This document shows, one piece after another, positions 6,184 through 7,436 of a DNA stretch of 7,436 nt. The DNA is from Bacteroidales bacterium. GTDB lineage: Bacteria > Bacteroidota > Bacteroidia > Bacteroidales > VadinHA17. Every line of letters begins with the position of its first letter. Position 1 is the stretch's first letter. Position numbers and translations under genes: made by a program. A model generated the notes under the pieces. The model was not told the origin of the DNA. It saw only the letters and a program-made list of their open reading frames with translations, and ran no database searches. The stretch is taken from NCBI GenBank assembly GCA_030692905.1, contig JAUYBT010000101.1, positions 1-7,436 on the forward strand, in the 5' to 3' direction.

Positions 6184-6203
6184 AACCCAGAACCCAGTAC
6201 CCC
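6184..6203. repeat. Short 7-nt tandem repeat (ACCCAGA type)
   Basis: After A6184, ACCCAGA (6185-6191) and ACCCAGT (6192-6198) are adjacent and are followed by ACCCC (6199-6203). The repeat ends 3 nt short of the beta-barrel stop codon. Two and a half units is minimal, and chance is possible. Confidence 0.35.
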
Positions 6204-6205
6204 TT

Positions 6206-7436
6206 TTACAGGCTATAAGTAAATCCCAGCATACAAAGAAATCTCTGCGACGGGTAATAGGCCCATTCGTAGTAGCGATTGTATGAGAGGTTATTGAATT
6301 TAGCCCAGAATGACAGTATTTTGGAATAACGGTATTCTGCAGTAAGATTAAGATTGAAATGAACTGGCACCTCGGACAAAACAGGTGGATAAAGGAGAGG
6401 AGCAAAAGAAAGGTTTGAAAGATCTCCATTTACGATCAGTCTGCGCTTGCCCTGAGCTGTTATTTCCATGCCGGCAATAATTTTATCCCTCAGGTTGTAT
6501 TTTAAACCCAGTTTCCCATCCCAGTCAGGTTTATTCCATGCATAATCGTTTATAGTAAGAGTATAGTGGTAGAAATTTGCCATTCCATTAAATGACAGTT
6601 TATCATTTATAGCACCATTCATTTCTGTGTGAACATTAAGAAGTTCTGAATCATCGGTTAAAGGGGCAAAATAGTTACCTCTGCCGGGTGTAAATATACT
6701 GTCGGAAAAAACAATATTGGAATAAAACAGCATGTCGTTAATAAGGGAATATGAAGCAGAAACCAGATAGTTGCCCCCTATTCCGTTGTTTCCCTTAAGA
6801 CCAGCAGAAACAATAAGAACATGATCGGTATTGCGCAGTGTGAAGAGACTTCCATCGCGGACTAAAAACGGATTTTCAAAAATGATTTTCAATGGATCAT
6901 TCTTCTCCAGTTTCCCCGATAGTCCTGCAAAAAAGCTAACGTACGACGGAACCACAGTGAAACTGAAATTGAAATCCGGGTATATATGAAATACAGGTGT
7001 TGCAGTCAGGTTTTTATCGAGTAATGCCTGGAACCCTAGTTTAAAACTCCACTGTTCGGCACTCTTCTTTATGAAAGGGCTGATTGAGGCAATGTATTTC
7101 GGGCTGGTTAAGAGAATATCAGAAAGCCTGTAAAAGTCATAGCCTATGCCGGATCCGACATAAAATCCTTTGTATGATTTAGCCATGATCCCGTCAATTC
7201 CTACATTATGCTGGAAGAGGTTTTTAGCATTATAGAAGTAATTATAATAAATGTCGAAATCATAAGAGAAGCTTGTGGAATCCAATGTTAATGAAGATAA
7301 TGAAGCTTTTGCACCTATATTATTATAACCCAGTCTGATATCTTTTTTTGCAGGAGAATAGTTGGTTATACTTGTGTCGTAACCGTAAGCATACCTGATC
7401 TTCTGACTGAAATCCACTGAGCTTTCAAAGAGGTTT
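6206..7436 (-). CDS. Outer-membrane beta-barrel protein, TonB-dependent receptor-like C-terminal part, 5'-truncated
   Basis: The frame is open through the right edge of the window (it reads NLFESSVDFSQKIRYAYGYD from the edge), so about 409 residues are visible and the start is missing. A GTG codon at 7417 is internal, not a convincing start. The visible part shows alternating aromatic/polar strands with short turns throughout (YDFDIYYNYFYN, FNFSFTVVPSYVSFFAGL, FNLNLTAEYRYSKILSFWAK), typical of outer-membrane barrels. The last segment, FNNLSYNRYYEWAYYPSQRF then GFTYSL, resembles the NNL..Y..W..YP..R..GxxYxF end of TonB-dependent receptors, here ending in Leu rather than Phe. No plug domain or TonB box can be seen because the N-terminus is absent, so the substrate and the receptor assignment are open; a porin-like or general envelope barrel is an alternative. 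It lies upstream of gyrB on the same strand but across a 403-nt spacer, so it is probably a separate transcript. Confidence 0.72.
   Translation of the reverse strand, partial: NLFESSVDFSQKIRYAYGYDTSITNYSPAKKDIRLGYNNIGAKASLSSLTLDSTSFSYDFDIYYNYFYNAKNLFQHNVGIDGIMAKSYKGFYVGSGIGYDFYRLSDILLTSPKYIASISPFIKKSAEQWSFKLGFQALLDKNLTATPVFHIYPDFNFSFTVVPSYVSFFAGLSGKLEKNDPLKIIFENPFLVRDGSLFTLRNTDHVLIVSAGLKGNNGIGGNYLVSASYSLINDMLFYSNIVFSDSIFTPGRGNYFAPLTDDSELLNVHTEMNGAINDKLSFNGMANFYHYTLTINDYAWNKPDWDGKLGLKYNLRDKIIAGMEITAQGKRRLIVNGDLSNLSFAPLLYPPVLSEVPVHFNLNLTAEYRYSKILSFWAKFNNLSYNRYYEWAYYPSQRFLCMLGFTYSL

Larger units (their letters stand above)
5803..6205. other. 403-nt spacer upstream of gyrB
   Basis: Both flanking genes are on the minus strand, so this is the gyrB upstream region and the 3' flank of the beta-barrel gene. 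It contains, in gyrB transcription order, 7-nt repeats (6184-6203), a GTCT octamer array (6118-6149), a TAnnTTTG box (6023-6030), an AT-rich dyad (6003-6017), a bulged hairpin (5925-5948), a second dyad (5878-5904) and a TAnnTTTG box near gyrB (5838-5845). I see no rpsT or tRNA gene. The only minus-strand mini-ORF with an ATG worth noting is 18 codons (5961-5905) and lacks a Shine-Dalgarno. Confidence 0.8.

Noticed and set aside
6148..6429. Minus-strand 93-codon frame overlapping the beta-barrel 3' end
   Set aside because: It is an out-of-frame shadow of the barrel gene running into repeat sequence, with no recognisable domain.
7415..7417. GTG as the start of the beta-barrel gene
   Set aside because: The frame stays open to the window edge, barrel-like sequence begins at once, and no signal peptide is present; the start is outside.

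Overview
The window looks like a chromosomal segment of a member of the Bacteroidota, probably an anaerobic or environmental Bacteroidales-like lineage. The evidence is a short Bacteroidota-type GyrB without the large insertion of the E. coli protein, an outer-membrane beta-barrel with a TonB-receptor-like C-terminus, exact TAnnTTTG promoter -7 elements, weak Shine-Dalgarno sequences, and moderately AT-rich DNA with GC-rich dispersed-repeat-like spacers. I see no tRNA, rRNA, CRISPR array, transposase or phage gene.

Plus strand, left half: the 3' part of rlmN (23S rRNA m2A2503 methyltransferase, start cut off by the window edge) is followed after 2 nt by a dacB-type D,D-carboxypeptidase/endopeptidase with a signal peptide, so the two are very likely co-transcribed. 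A 297-nt spacer follows. It holds a GC-rich bipartite palindromic element of two strong hairpins plus an outer inverted repeat, with the look of a dispersed intergenic repeat. After it comes a DUF362 protein with a C-terminal 2x[4Fe-4S] ferredoxin module.

Minus strand, right half: gyrB is convergent with the DUF362 gene, and their stop codons interlock in the 4-nt string CTAA, leaving no room for a terminator between them. Upstream of gyrB is a 403-nt spacer with two TAnnTTTG -7 boxes, two dyad/hairpin structures, an 8-nt-period GTCT array and short 7-nt repeats. At the right edge is the C-terminal part of an outer-membrane beta-barrel gene, also on the minus strand, whose 5' end lies outside the window.

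Functionally this is mostly housekeeping: translation (RlmN), peptidoglycan remodelling (DacB), DNA topology (GyrB) and envelope (beta-barrel), plus one redox protein of unknown role. The genes do not form an obvious single pathway, and I find no convincing undescribed multi-gene system. The parts most worth a second look are non-coding: the palindromic element at 2480-2603 and the structured gyrB leader with its neighbouring octamer array at 5838-6149.
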